A program made the position numbers and the translations under genes. From the NCBI GenBank assembly GCA_000773965.1, contig JRUP01000047.1, positions 1 to 51,478 on the forward strand: a stretch of 51,478 bases of DNA, given 5' to 3'. The notes beneath the pieces are model-generated. The model ran no database searches. It was not told the DNA's origin and saw nothing but the letters and a program-made list of their open reading frames with translations. Of the stretch, positions 17,474 to 25,355 are shown one piece after another; position 1 is the first letter of the stretch, and each line of letters starts with the position of its first letter. Source of the DNA: Enterobacter cancerogenus (lineage in GTDB: Bacteria; Pseudomonadota; Gammaproteobacteria; Enterobacterales; Enterobacteriaceae).

Positions 17474-17620
17474 ATGGTCCGTATTATTAAACTCGCTGCC
17501 GTTGTGGCATTGGTGACCGCGTTGAGCGGTTGTATCTTCCCACCGCCGGGTGGCGGAGGCGGTTGGGGTGGTCCTGGCGGCGGTGGCGGTCCAGGTCGTG
17601 GCTTTATGGGACCCCATTAA
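17474..17620 (+). CDS. Small glycine/proline-rich lipoprotein
   Basis: 48 residues from the ATG at 17474 with AGAGGT a few bases upstream. Signal peptide VRIIKLAAVVALVTA followed by the lipobox LSGC, then a mature part of only about 30 residues: IFPPPGGGGGWGGPGGGGG and a short tail. Small lipoproteins with such low-complexity tails are common in Erwiniaceae and have no assigned function. The reading frame extends upstream to 17384, but those codons lie before the ribosome site. Confidence 0.75.
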   Translation: MVRIIKLAAVVALVTALSGCIFPPPGGGGGWGGPGGGGGPGRGFMGPH

Positions 17621-17651
17621 TTAGCGCCAGACGTTAATGCATGATTACGCG

Positions 17652-17695
17652 CGAAACGTTTCGAAAAAGCCCTATCAATGAAGTGAAACGTTTCG
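17652..17695. promoter_or_regulatory. Pair of GAAACGTTTC palindromes (Cra/LacI-family type operators)
   Basis: CGAAACGTTTCG (17652-17663) and TGAAACGTTTCG (17684-17695) share a 10-bp perfect palindrome and are 32 bp apart centre to centre, about three helical turns. The second matches the Cra (FruR) site TGAAACGTTTCA at 11 of 12 positions. The pair lies 136 bp before iraP. Because each unit is palindromic the two could also pair with each other as a 12-bp stem. Confidence 0.6.
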
Positions 17696-17830
17696 CCGTT
17701 ACATATTGAAATTCCGTTTCTTTTTTAACGCTGCGCTTATTCTAAATTTTAAGCAAACCGCCAAAAATCCCTGTTGTTTTAACCCCCTCAATGCTAACGT
17801 CTGTTTTCCATCTCTTATTGAGCCTGTCGC

Positions 17831-18085
17831 ATGAAAAACCTTATCGCGGAACTTCTGCTAAAACTGGCTGAGAAAGAAGAAGAGTCAAAAGAATTAGTGG
17901 TCCAGGTTGAGGCATTAGAAATTGTGCTGACGGCCATGCTGCGTAAGCTGGATCCTGAACAATTCAACGAGATTGCGGCCGGTATCGCCACCGCGATGCC
18001 TCCACTTGCCCCTGCGGCAGAAACCCCTGATACCACTCTGCTGCGTAATTACGTTGAAAAGCTGCTGAATCATCCCCGCGTGTAA
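17831..18085 (+). CDS. iraP: RpoS anti-adaptor IraP
   Basis: 84 residues (E. coli 86). The N-terminus MKNLIAELLLKLAEKEEESK and the VQVEALEIV and LLRNYVEKLLNHPR segments are nearly those of E. coli IraP. IraP binds the adaptor RssB and prevents delivery of sigma-S to ClpXP, so it stabilises RpoS, in E. coli during phosphate starvation through ppGpp. It is mostly helical with an N-terminal coiled coil. Located before psiF as in E. coli, except that phoA is absent between them. The GAAACGTTTC palindromes upstream suggest additional control. Confidence 0.93.
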   Translation: MKNLIAELLLKLAEKEEESKELVVQVEALEIVLTAMLRKLDPEQFNEIAAGIATAMPPLAPAAETPDTTLLRNYVEKLLNHPRV

Positions 18086-18221
18086 GCGTCGCTTCACGCT
18101 GAAGAACCGATTTTGCTGTTAGCGTGCTCGCAACAAGCTCTGGACGAGGGAATATATTTTTTTCTGCATTGCTTATTTCCTGCCATGATTAAGAGGCAAT
18201 AATTCTATGGAGATTCCGGCA

Positions 18222-18524
18222 ATGAAATCGTGTCTTTTGGCAATGATAGCAGCAGGCCTGCTGTTGGCGGGCAATGCGGGTGCAGCAGAGAAAACCGCCC
18301 AACAAAATAAAATGACCATGTGTAATCAACACGCATCTTCTCAGGATTTAAAAGGGGATGCGCGTAAATCCTTCATGAGCGACTGTCTGAAAAAAGACAG
18401 CAAAATGGGCAGCATGACGCCGCAGCAAATGAAGATGAAAACCTGTAATACCGACGCGGCTGATAAAAAACTCAGCGGCGATGCACGCAAGACCTTTATG
18501 AGTTCCTGCCTGAAAAAAGCCTGA
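18222..18524 (+). CDS. psiF: Phosphate-starvation-inducible protein PsiF
   Basis: 100 residues from the ATG at 18222, which directly precedes the signal peptide and has GGAG at 18209-18212; an in-frame ATG at 18207 would add five residues. The mature protein holds two PsiF repeats with paired cysteines: CNQHASSQDLKGDARKSFM...C and CNTDAADKKLSGDARKTFM...C. Periplasmic, function unknown. In E. coli it is cotranscribed with phoA in the Pho regulon; phoA is missing here and I see no good Pho box upstream (CTGCATT and CTGCCAT are 16 bp apart rather than 11). Confidence 0.92.
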   Translation: MKSCLLAMIAAGLLLAGNAGAAEKTAQQNKMTMCNQHASSQDLKGDARKSFMSDCLKKDSKMGSMTPQQMKMKTCNTDAADKKLSGDARKTFMSSCLKKA

Positions 18525-18542
18525 TCGAATTGCACCTGATCT

Positions 18543-18572
18543 AAGGGTTCATACTGTGTATGAGCCCTTTTT
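18543..18572 (+). terminator. Rho-independent terminator after psiF
   Basis: Stem AAGGGTTCATAC / GTATGAGCCCTT (one G-T pair) with loop TGT and a T tail. Confidence 0.9.
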
Positions 18573-18748
18573 ATTGCCTCTCACTCACCGGTCAGAAGAA
18601 AAAGTAATAGCCGGAGCGTCGTCACATTTTAAGAGCGGTAACAGTGCCAGGATGTATTAATCCTAAATAAGAACTAATTAAAAGATAATCTATCCTTCCC
18701 CTCGAAACGGATGCTTTCGTCGGGCAGCTTTGACCTGTGGAGACGGCT

Positions 18749-20272
18749 ATGAATGTGCTTGATTATGCTGTGATGGCGCTCTATGCGCTGATGATAGTGG
18801 CCATTACGCTCTGGGCGATGCGTAGAGTCGGCAGCACGCGTGATTTCTTCGCGGCAGGCGGGAAAATGCCCTGGTGGTTGTCGGGCGTCTCGCATCATAT
18901 GTCCGGCTACAGCGCGGCCGTGTTCGTGGCCTATGCCGCGGTGGCTTACAACATGGGCATCACCATCTATTTCTGGTGGGCGTTTCCCATTTCAGTTGCG
19001 GTATTAATCGGGTCGCGCCTGTTTGCCCCACGCTGGGCCAGACTGCGAATCCATATGAATATCGAATCGCCGATGGAGTACCTCGCGACGCGTTATAACC
19101 TGCCAACGCAAATGGTGCTGGCATGGAGTGGGGTGCTGCTGAAAACCTTCGACGTCGGTGCTAAATGGGCCGCCATTGCCGTAATCATCAATGTCTTTAC
19201 CGGGTTAGATCCGTTGATTGGCATCTGTATCTCCGGGGCGCTTAGCCTGTTTTATACCGTGATGGGCGGTTTATGGGCCGATGCCTGTAATGATTTCGGC
19301 CAGTTTGTAGTGCAGTTTGTTGCCGCGATGGTCATGGTGGTGGCCGTCGCGATGCATCTGGGTGGTTTCGGCGAACTGTTCACCATCTGGCAGCACTTGC
19401 CCGCCACGCACACCGACATCGTTCAGGAGCCGTATACGCTCGGCTTTATCCTCGCCTACTTTGTGATTTACACCCTGAGCTACAACGGCGGCACCTGGAA
19501 TCTGGCACAACGCTTCATCGCCGCACCGGCGGGTCGCGATGCTCGTAAAGCGGCGTTGCTCTCGGCCGCACTTTACCTGATCTGGCCGCTGATACTGTTC
19601 TGGCCGATGTGGGCGGCACCGCTGCTGTTCCCCAATCTTAGCGATCCCTCACGTTCATACTCTGTGATGGCGATGGAATTACTGCCGAATGGGTTAATAG
19701 GATTAGTGCTGGTGGCGATGTTCACTCACACACTGTCGATGACCTCATCAGATGCCAATGCCATCACGGCGGTGGTTACGCGTGACATTCTGCCCGGCAT
19801 GCTGCCGCGCCGTTTTCAGCGCGGTAAAAGCTCGCTACTCGTCGCGCGTCTGACGGCGTTTCTCTTCATCATCACCACGTTGATTATCGCCATGAATGCC
19901 AGCCGTTTCGGCGGTGTGCTGTCTCTGCTGATTATCTGGTTCGGTGGATTAGTGGGGCCCATTTCGATTCCGATGCTTTTAGGCTTACTGCCCGCATTTC
20001 GTCGTAGTGGCAGTGCCGCTGCGCTGGTGAGTTGGGCGGTGGGCGTTGGCACCTTTTTCTGCGTGAAATTTATCTTTACTGATGTCAGCACTGCCACTCA
20101 GGTGGCCGCCCCGGTGATGTCATCGCTGGTGCTGTTTGTGGTGATGGGATGGCTGCGTCGTGCGCCGGTCAGTCCGGAAGTCGACGCGCTGCTCGCGGCA
20201 CTCAATCAGGATCAGGATATGCCCGCCAGTGCGCACTGGCCGAAAAGTCACAACGCTTCTCAGGAGGGATAA
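18749..20272 (+). CDS. Sodium:solute symporter (SSS family)
   Basis: 507 residues, about 13 hydrophobic segments, with the SSS pattern: DFFAAGGKMPWWLSGVSHHM near the N-terminus, then SGYSAAVFVAYAAVAYNMG and TMSSDANAITAVVTRDI-like SMTSSDANAITAVVTRDI. Imports an unphosphorylated solute with sodium. The ATG at 18749 has GGAG six bases upstream; an in-frame GTG at 18737 is rejected. It is followed after two bases by NagB- and NagA-like genes with tight spacing, so the substrate is probably an amino sugar or N-acetyl amino sugar. Confidence 0.9.
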   Translation: MNVLDYAVMALYALMIVAITLWAMRRVGSTRDFFAAGGKMPWWLSGVSHHMSGYSAAVFVAYAAVAYNMGITIYFWWAFPISVAVLIGSRLFAPRWARLRIHMNIESPMEYLATRYNLPTQMVLAWSGVLLKTFDVGAKWAAIAVIINVFTGLDPLIGICISGALSLFYTVMGGLWADACNDFGQFVVQFVAAMVMVVAVAMHLGGFGELFTIWQHLPATHTDIVQEPYTLGFILAYFVIYTLSYNGGTWNLAQRFIAAPAGRDARKAALLSAALYLIWPLILFWPMWAAPLLFPNLSDPSRSYSVMAMELLPNGLIGLVLVAMFTHTLSMTSSDANAITAVVTRDILPGMLPRRFQRGKSSLLVARLTAFLFIITTLIIAMNASRFGGVLSLLIIWFGGLVGPISIPMLLGLLPAFRRSGSAAALVSWAVGVGTFFCVKFIFTDVSTATQVAAPVMSSLVLFVVMGWLRRAPVSPEVDALLAALNQDQDMPASAHWPKSHNASQEG

Positions 20273-20274
20273 GA

Positions 20275-21048
20275 ATGACGCTTTTACAACAGGGAAAGCG
20301 CGACCGCTTGTGGGTCAAGCGCTTCGCCCATCGTGATGCATTAGGCATCGCGGCGGCACAGGAATGCATCGCCCATCTGCAGCACTTATTGCAGCAGCAG
20401 GCAGTGGTGCGGATGGTGTTTGCTGCCGCCCCCTCACAACATGAGTTTCTTGCCGCGCTGGCTGCCGCGCCGAATCTCGACTGGCAGCGCATCCACGCGT
20501 TCCATATGGATGAATACATTGGGTTGAATGAGGATGCGCCGCAGCGCTTTAGCCATTTCCTGCGTGAACATCTGTTTGACTGCGTACAACCTGGCGAAGT
20601 GCATCTCATCCCTTCGGATGGCGATCCGGTGGGAGTGTGTCGCGAATATGCGCGCAAGCTGGAGGCGGCGCCGATCGATGTGGTCTGTCTGGGCATTGGT
20701 GAAAATGGTCATCTGGCGTTTAACGATCCGCCGGTTGCGGACTTCAGCGATCCGCTCAGCGTCAAGCCAGTGGAACTGGATCATGCCTGCCGACAGCAGC
20801 AGGTTAACGACGGCTGTTTCACCACGTTAGAGCTGGTGCCAACGCACGCGGTGACGCTGACGATTCCCGCTTTGATGCGCGGGGCCAGGCTGTTTTGCAT
20901 GGTGCCCGGATTAACCAAACGCGCTGCGGTGCAGGCAACATTGCACGACGCGATATCCACGGCTTGCCCGGCAACCCGGTTGCGCCAGCATCCCAACTGC
21001 ACGCTCTATACCGACGCCGATGCCTGCGCGGAGGTTCATTTTGATTGA
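20275..21048 (+). CDS. Glucosamine-6-phosphate deaminase-like protein (NagB family)
   Basis: 257 residues (E. coli NagB 266). The family features are present: FHMDEYIGL (HMDEY), LGIGENGHLAFNDP (the active-site loop, usually GxGxDGHIAFNEP) and a C-terminal segment with IPALMRGARLFCMVPG. NagB converts glucosamine-6-phosphate to fructose-6-phosphate and ammonia. The D-to-E change in GENGH is also seen in related isomerases, so the exact substrate is uncertain. AGGAGG lies eight bases before the ATG. Overlaps the next gene by eight bases. Confidence 0.85.
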   Translation: MTLLQQGKRDRLWVKRFAHRDALGIAAAQECIAHLQHLLQQQAVVRMVFAAAPSQHEFLAALAAAPNLDWQRIHAFHMDEYIGLNEDAPQRFSHFLREHLFDCVQPGEVHLIPSDGDPVGVCREYARKLEAAPIDVVCLGIGENGHLAFNDPPVADFSDPLSVKPVELDHACRQQQVNDGCFTTLELVPTHAVTLTIPALMRGARLFCMVPGLTKRAAVQATLHDAISTACPATRLRQHPNCTLYTDADACAEVHFD

Positions 21049-22204
21049 AACGCTATTGCGCGGTCGCGATTACCGCACGCTGGATCCGATTGAACTCTAC
21101 ATGTGTGAAGGCCTGCTGGCAGAGGTGCGATCGTTGCCAGAGCCCGATAACGATCTGATTCTGGCGCCGGGGCTGGTGGATCTGCAAGTCAACGGCTTTC
21201 AGGGCGTGGACTTTAATCACTTTCCTTTTAGCGAACAGGATGTGCTGAATGCCACGCACGCGTTGTGGCAACAAGGGGTCACCAGCTTTATGCCGACGGT
21301 GATCACCGCTCAGCCCGGGGAGATTGCGCAAGCGTTGCAGCGACTGGCCAGCGCCTGTGAGCACTATTCGGACGTCGCGCTGGCGGTGCCGGGTTTTCAT
21401 CTGGAAGGGCCATTTTTGTCACCGGAGGACGGCCCGCGCGGTGCGCATCCACGGGAGGCGATCTGTGCGCCGGATTTGTTTCTGTTTGAAAGCTGGCAAC
21501 GGGCCGCGCAGCAGCGCATTCGTTTGCTGACGCTCTCACCGGAATGGCCGCAAAGCAGCGAGCTCATCCGGCATTGCGTGGCGCAGCAGGTGCGAGTGGC
21601 GATTGGGCACACTTCGGCCTCTGCCGCGCAGATTCATGATGCGGTACTGGCGGGCGCCTCGCTCTCTACCCATCTGGGCAATGGCGCACACCTGCAACTT
21701 CCGCGCCATCCCAATTACATCTGGCAGCAGCTGGCAGAAGATGCGCTGGCGGCCACGCTGATTGCCGATGGTGATCATCTGCCCGCTGAGGTATTGAAAG
21801 TCTTTTTACGGGCGAAGGGCGAGCAGGCGCTGCTGGTGAGTGATGTGACCTGCTTTGCCGGGCAGCCGCCGGGCATCTACGATTCGGCAATAGGCGGACG
21901 CGTGCAACTGAGCGCGGAAGGGCGGCTGAGCATGGCGGATGCGCCACAGCTGCTGGCCGGTTCCGCGCGGGGCCTGCTGGATGGCGTCAATTTTCTCCTG
22001 CGGCAACAATTAGCCTCTTTGCAGCAGGCGATTGAGATGGCATCGATTCGTCCGGCACGGCAGTTAGATTTGCCACAGCAGTATGGGTTGGCACCCGGCG
22101 CGCCGGCGGATGTGCTGTTGCTGAAACCTCAGCCAGATGGGAGCGTGGCGTTAGTCGCGTGTATCAAACAGGGCAAAAAGGTGTGGCAAGCCGCCTCAGC
22201 CTGA
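21041..22204 (+). CDS. N-acetylglucosamine-6-phosphate deacetylase-like amidohydrolase (NagA family)
   Basis: 387 residues from a TTG at 21041 that has GGAGG six bases upstream; an in-frame ATG at 21020 has no ribosome site and would extend the overlap with the previous gene. Metal and substrate residues of NagA are present: E in FHLEGPFLS, H in AIGHTSAS, H in STHLGNGAH and the catalytic D in LVSDVT. The loop HLGNGAHLQLPRHPN differs from the HLFNAM of true NagA, which points to a divergent subfamily. Expected reaction: deacetylation of an N-acetyl-amino-sugar phosphate, feeding the deaminase gene upstream. Confidence 0.85.
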   Translation: MIETLLRGRDYRTLDPIELYMCEGLLAEVRSLPEPDNDLILAPGLVDLQVNGFQGVDFNHFPFSEQDVLNATHALWQQGVTSFMPTVITAQPGEIAQALQRLASACEHYSDVALAVPGFHLEGPFLSPEDGPRGAHPREAICAPDLFLFESWQRAAQQRIRLLTLSPEWPQSSELIRHCVAQQVRVAIGHTSASAAQIHDAVLAGASLSTHLGNGAHLQLPRHPNYIWQQLAEDALAATLIADGDHLPAEVLKVFLRAKGEQALLVSDVTCFAGQPPGIYDSAIGGRVQLSAEGRLSMADAPQLLAGSARGLLDGVNFLLRQQLASLQQAIEMASIRPARQLDLPQQYGLAPGAPADVLLLKPQPDGSVALVACIKQGKKVWQAASA

Positions 22205-22358
22205 AGCGCGATTTTATTTTCCTCACTAACGGTGTGATAATTAATAGCTTATCCGCCGTTACGCTTTGTTTCTTCAGCGAAATTCTCCTGCTTTGCCAGG
22301 CTTACTGTTTGAAGGGATTTAATGTCGTCAAATCCAATAACAACGCAGGAGGCTAATC

Positions 22359-23894
22359 GTGAGCTATCAATCTGTCGTGGAACTCAAGTCGCTGGCGCAG
22401 CGCAAACCCACCAAATTCACCGTGGGTGATATCGATATGGTGCTGGTTCGCGATGGCGAACGGGTGCAGGCGTTGCAGGCAAAGTGCCCCCATGCGGGAG
22501 CGCCGTTAGAGCAGGGCGCAATTTGCGGCGACAAGCTGGTGTGTCCGTGGCACAAGGCGGTATTTCAACTGCGCGATGGCAAAATGTGTGAGCCGCTGGC
22601 ATTGGCCAACCTCAAACGCTATCCGGTGCGTGTTGAACAGGGCAAGGTGCTGGTCAATCCACAAGCGATGTCACCCGCCAGTGCGCCCGCCGCTAAAGGC
22701 GAATCACCGGTGTGCGTGATTTTAGGTTCTGGAGCCGCAGGCAGTGCGGCGATCTGGACGCTACGTGATGAAGGTTTCAGCGGCCGCATTGTGCTGGTGG
22801 AGCGCGAATCTGCCGCCCCTTACGATCGCACCGCGCTGAGCAAATTTGTGCCTTCGGGAAAAATGGCGATCGAGGATGTGCCTAAACTCCTTAAGCCAGA
22901 TGTACTGGGCTCGCTTCAGCGCATTCAGGGCGAGGTCGTGCAACTCAAGGCGCAGGATCAGACGTTGATTCTTGCGGATGGTCAACAGGTGAAATTTGAC
23001 CAACTGCTTATTGCCACCGGCGGTTTGCCGCAGCCTCTCAATATCCCCGGTAAGGATTTGCAGGGGGTGCATCTGTTACGTTCGCTAAATCAGGCGGATG
23101 AACTGCTCAAACAGGTGGATGAAACAGAGCAGCTGGTGATCATCGGCAATAGTTTTATCGGTATGGAGATGGCGGGTGCACTGCGCAATCGGGATGTGGA
23201 TGTCACGGTGATTGCCCGCCATCCATTGCCGTTTGCTAAGCAGTTTGGTGAAGAGATTGGGCGCTATTTTCACGATCTGCACCGCAGCAATGGGGTGAAA
23301 TTTGTTGAGGGTGAGCCGGAAGCGCTGGAAGGGGATGGACAGGTGCAAGCGGTGCGCCTGAGAGGGGGCAAATCAGTGCCCGCAAGCCAGGTGCTGTTTG
23401 CCACTGGCGTGAAACCGGCAACGAATTTCATCCACGATTTGCCACTGCAGGACGATGGCAGCCTGCTCGCTGATGGGCAGTTGCGCGTGGCTGACAATAT
23501 CTGGGTCGCGGGCGATATCGCCCGTTATCTCACGCCGCGTGGACCGCAGCGTATTGAGCATTATCGTGTGGCGCAGCAGCAGGGGCGAATCGCGGCTCTC
23601 AACATGTTGGGCAAAGGTGTGATGTACGATCGCGTGCCGTTTTTCTGGACCGCGCACTATGGCACGCGTTACGAATATCTGGGCCATGCCGAAGAGTGGG
23701 ACGGGTACCGACTGCTGGGATCGCTTCAGGACAAAAGTTTCATCGCCTTTTACTCTCGTCAGGGCATCATCGCGGCGGTGTGTTCAGCAGGGATGTATAC
23801 GCTGACGGCGGCGCTGGTGGAAACCATGCAGCAACCGATGACGCTGGCGCAAGGGCTGGCGCTGTTTGAAGCGTATCAGGGGCAGGGCACGTAA
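22359..23894 (+). CDS. Rieske-FAD/NAD(P) oxidoreductase (AIF-like)
   Basis: 511 residues from a GTG with AGGAGG six bases upstream. The N-terminal Rieske domain (1-105) has C43-P-H45 and C62-P-W-H65 as ligands of a [2Fe-2S] cluster. The rest is a class I pyridine nucleotide-disulfide-type oxidoreductase with GSGAAGSAAIW for FAD (from about residue 120), IIGNSFIGMEMAG for NAD(P)H and WVAGDIARY for FAD, then a C-terminal reductase domain. The layout is that of AIFM3-like proteins and bacterial ferredoxin reductases. Partner and physiological role are unknown. Stands alone between the amino-sugar genes and proC. Confidence 0.9.
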   Translation: MSYQSVVELKSLAQRKPTKFTVGDIDMVLVRDGERVQALQAKCPHAGAPLEQGAICGDKLVCPWHKAVFQLRDGKMCEPLALANLKRYPVRVEQGKVLVNPQAMSPASAPAAKGESPVCVILGSGAAGSAAIWTLRDEGFSGRIVLVERESAAPYDRTALSKFVPSGKMAIEDVPKLLKPDVLGSLQRIQGEVVQLKAQDQTLILADGQQVKFDQLLIATGGLPQPLNIPGKDLQGVHLLRSLNQADELLKQVDETEQLVIIGNSFIGMEMAGALRNRDVDVTVIARHPLPFAKQFGEEIGRYFHDLHRSNGVKFVEGEPEALEGDGQVQAVRLRGGKSVPASQVLFATGVKPATNFIHDLPLQDDGSLLADGQLRVADNIWVAGDIARYLTPRGPQRIEHYRVAQQQGRIAALNMLGKGVMYDRVPFFWTAHYGTRYEYLGHAEEWDGYRLLGSLQDKSFIAFYSRQGIIAAVCSAGMYTLTAALVETMQQPMTLAQGLALFEAYQGQGT

Positions 23895-23917
23895 GGGGGG
23901 CACAACATTGGGCGGGA

Positions 23918-23943
23918 TCAGGTGCGCGGACAGACGCACCTGA
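23918..23943. terminator. Hairpin between convergent genes
   Basis: Perfect 9-bp stem TCAGGTGCG / CGCACCTGA with an 8-base loop, between the convergent oxidoreductase and proC genes. There is no T run, so termination activity is uncertain. Confidence 0.45.
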
Positions 23944-23957
23944 CTAAACCGGGTAGG

Positions 23958-24770
23958 TTACTGCTTACTTAATGCTTCGGACTTGGCCATGCACTGCTGC
24001 ATCGCGTTGATCACCGCCGCGCGGAAGCCTTTCTCCTCCAGCACTTTCACCGCTTCGATGGTGGTACCGCCAGGTGAGCACACCATATCCTTCAATTCGC
24101 CAGGGTGTTTACCGGTTTCCAGTACCATCTGCGCGGAACCTTTTACCGCCTGCGCGGCAAATTGATAAGCCTGCGCACGCGGCATACCGCCAAGCACGGC
24201 AGCATCTGCCATTGCTTCAATAAACATAAACACGTAGGCCGGAGCCGAACCACTCACACCGACCACGGCATGAATCAGATATTCATTCACCACCGCCGCT
24301 TTGCCGAAGCTCTCGAAGATGCCGACCACTTCGTCGACTTCATGCGGTTCCACCAGTACGTTTGGGGTAATCGAAGTCATGCCTTCGTTCACCAGCGACG
24401 GCGTATTCGGCATCACGCGGATGATCTTGCGGTCGTGCCCCAGCACGGCAGCCAGGGAATCGAGGGTGACGCCGGCGGCGATCGACACCACCAGCGAATC
24501 CTTCTTCAATTGACCCGCGAGATCTTTCAGCACTTTGAGAATCACATTCGGTTTCACGGCACCAAACAGGATATCGACTTCACGTGCCAGACTCTCTGGG
24601 CTTTCAGCCGCTGTCACGCCATACTGCTCTGCCATCGCCTGATTGGTGGCCGGTTTGCGGTCGCAAACCCAAATGTTAGCCGGGGCAATCAGCCCGCTGT
24701 TGACCAGTCCGCTGATAATGGCCTTCGCCATATTGCCGCAGCCGATAAACCCGATTTTCTTCTCCAGCAT
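23958..24770 (-). CDS. proC: Pyrroline-5-carboxylate reductase
   Basis: 270 residues (E. coli 269). Last step of proline synthesis, NAD(P)H-dependent reduction of pyrroline-5-carboxylate, cytoplasmic. N-terminal Rossmann motif IGFIGCGNMAKAI, then VMPNTPSLV, and the C-terminal signature beginning ELKDMVCSPGGTTIEAV that lines the active site. The ATG at 24770 has AAGGAT upstream. Position between psiF and yaiI agrees with E. coli, where dgcC lies in between; here that place is taken by the amino-sugar and Rieske genes. Divergent from yaiI. Confidence 0.97.
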   Translation of the reverse strand: MLEKKIGFIGCGNMAKAIISGLVNSGLIAPANIWVCDRKPATNQAMAEQYGVTAAESPESLAREVDILFGAVKPNVILKVLKDLAGQLKKDSLVVSIAAGVTLDSLAAVLGHDRKIIRVMPNTPSLVNEGMTSITPNVLVEPHEVDEVVGIFESFGKAAVVNEYLIHAVVGVSGSAPAYVFMFIEAMADAAVLGGMPRAQAYQFAAQAVKGSAQMVLETGKHPGELKDMVCSPGGTTIEAVKVLEEKGFRAAVINAMQQCMAKSEALSKQ

Positions 24771-24911
24771 CGCTCTATCCTTTAAGTGTTCATTTTCTCG
24801 TGCGAGTTAGCTTACGACAGCTGTGCTGAATAACAAGCCGCGTAAAAATATTTGCCATTCTGCCGCAAGCGGGCAAGATCGCCTGCAATTCTGTGCGAAA
24901 AAGGAAAACAC

Positions 24912-25355
24912 ATGTCGATTTGGGTTGATGCCGATGCCTGCCCCAATGTCATCAAAGAAGTGCTGTACCGTGCAGCCGAACGCGCCAAGATCACCGTGAC
25001 TTTCGTGGCGAATCAGCCGCTGCGCGTACCGCCATCACCGTGGCTGAAAACGCTGCAGGTTGCGGCGGGATTTGATGTGGCTGATAACGAGATCGTGAAG
25101 CGTGTGCAGCCGGGCGAGCTGGTGATCACCGGGGATATTCCCTTAGCGGCAGAAGTGCTGGAGAAGGGCGCTGCGGCGTTGAATCCGCGCGGCGAGCGCT
25201 ACTCACCGGATACCATTCGTCAGCGTCTGACCATGCGTGACTTTATGGAAACGATGCGAGCGAGTGGGGTGCAGAGCGGCGGCCCATCGGCGCTAAACCA
25301 ACGTGACCGCCAGCTGTTTGCTAACGAACTGGATAAGTGGTTACGTCAACGCTAA
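24912..25355 (+). CDS. yaiI: UPF0178 protein YaiI
   Basis: 147 residues from the ATG at 24912 with AAGGA just upstream; an in-frame start at 24852 is rejected. N-terminal IWVDADACPNVIKEVLYRAA resembles the PIN/NYN-type acidic active site (DADACP), and ITGDIPLAAEVLEKGAAALN is a second conserved block. The family is probably a nuclease-like fold of unknown function. Same place relative to proC and aroL as in E. coli. Its stop abuts that of the convergent DUF2076 gene with no base between. Confidence 0.93.
   Translation: MSIWVDADACPNVIKEVLYRAAERAKITVTFVANQPLRVPPSPWLKTLQVAAGFDVADNEIVKRVQPGELVITGDIPLAAEVLEKGAAALNPRGERYSPDTIRQRLTMRDFMETMRASGVQSGGPSALNQRDRQLFANELDKWLRQR

Noticed and set aside
18164..18186. 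A possible Pho box before psiF
   Set aside because: The two CTGNNAT elements are 16 bp apart instead of 11 and lack the AT-rich spacer.
24105..24785. A 226-codon plus-strand frame opposite proC
   Set aside because: Antisense shadow of proC, His/Arg-rich, no motif.
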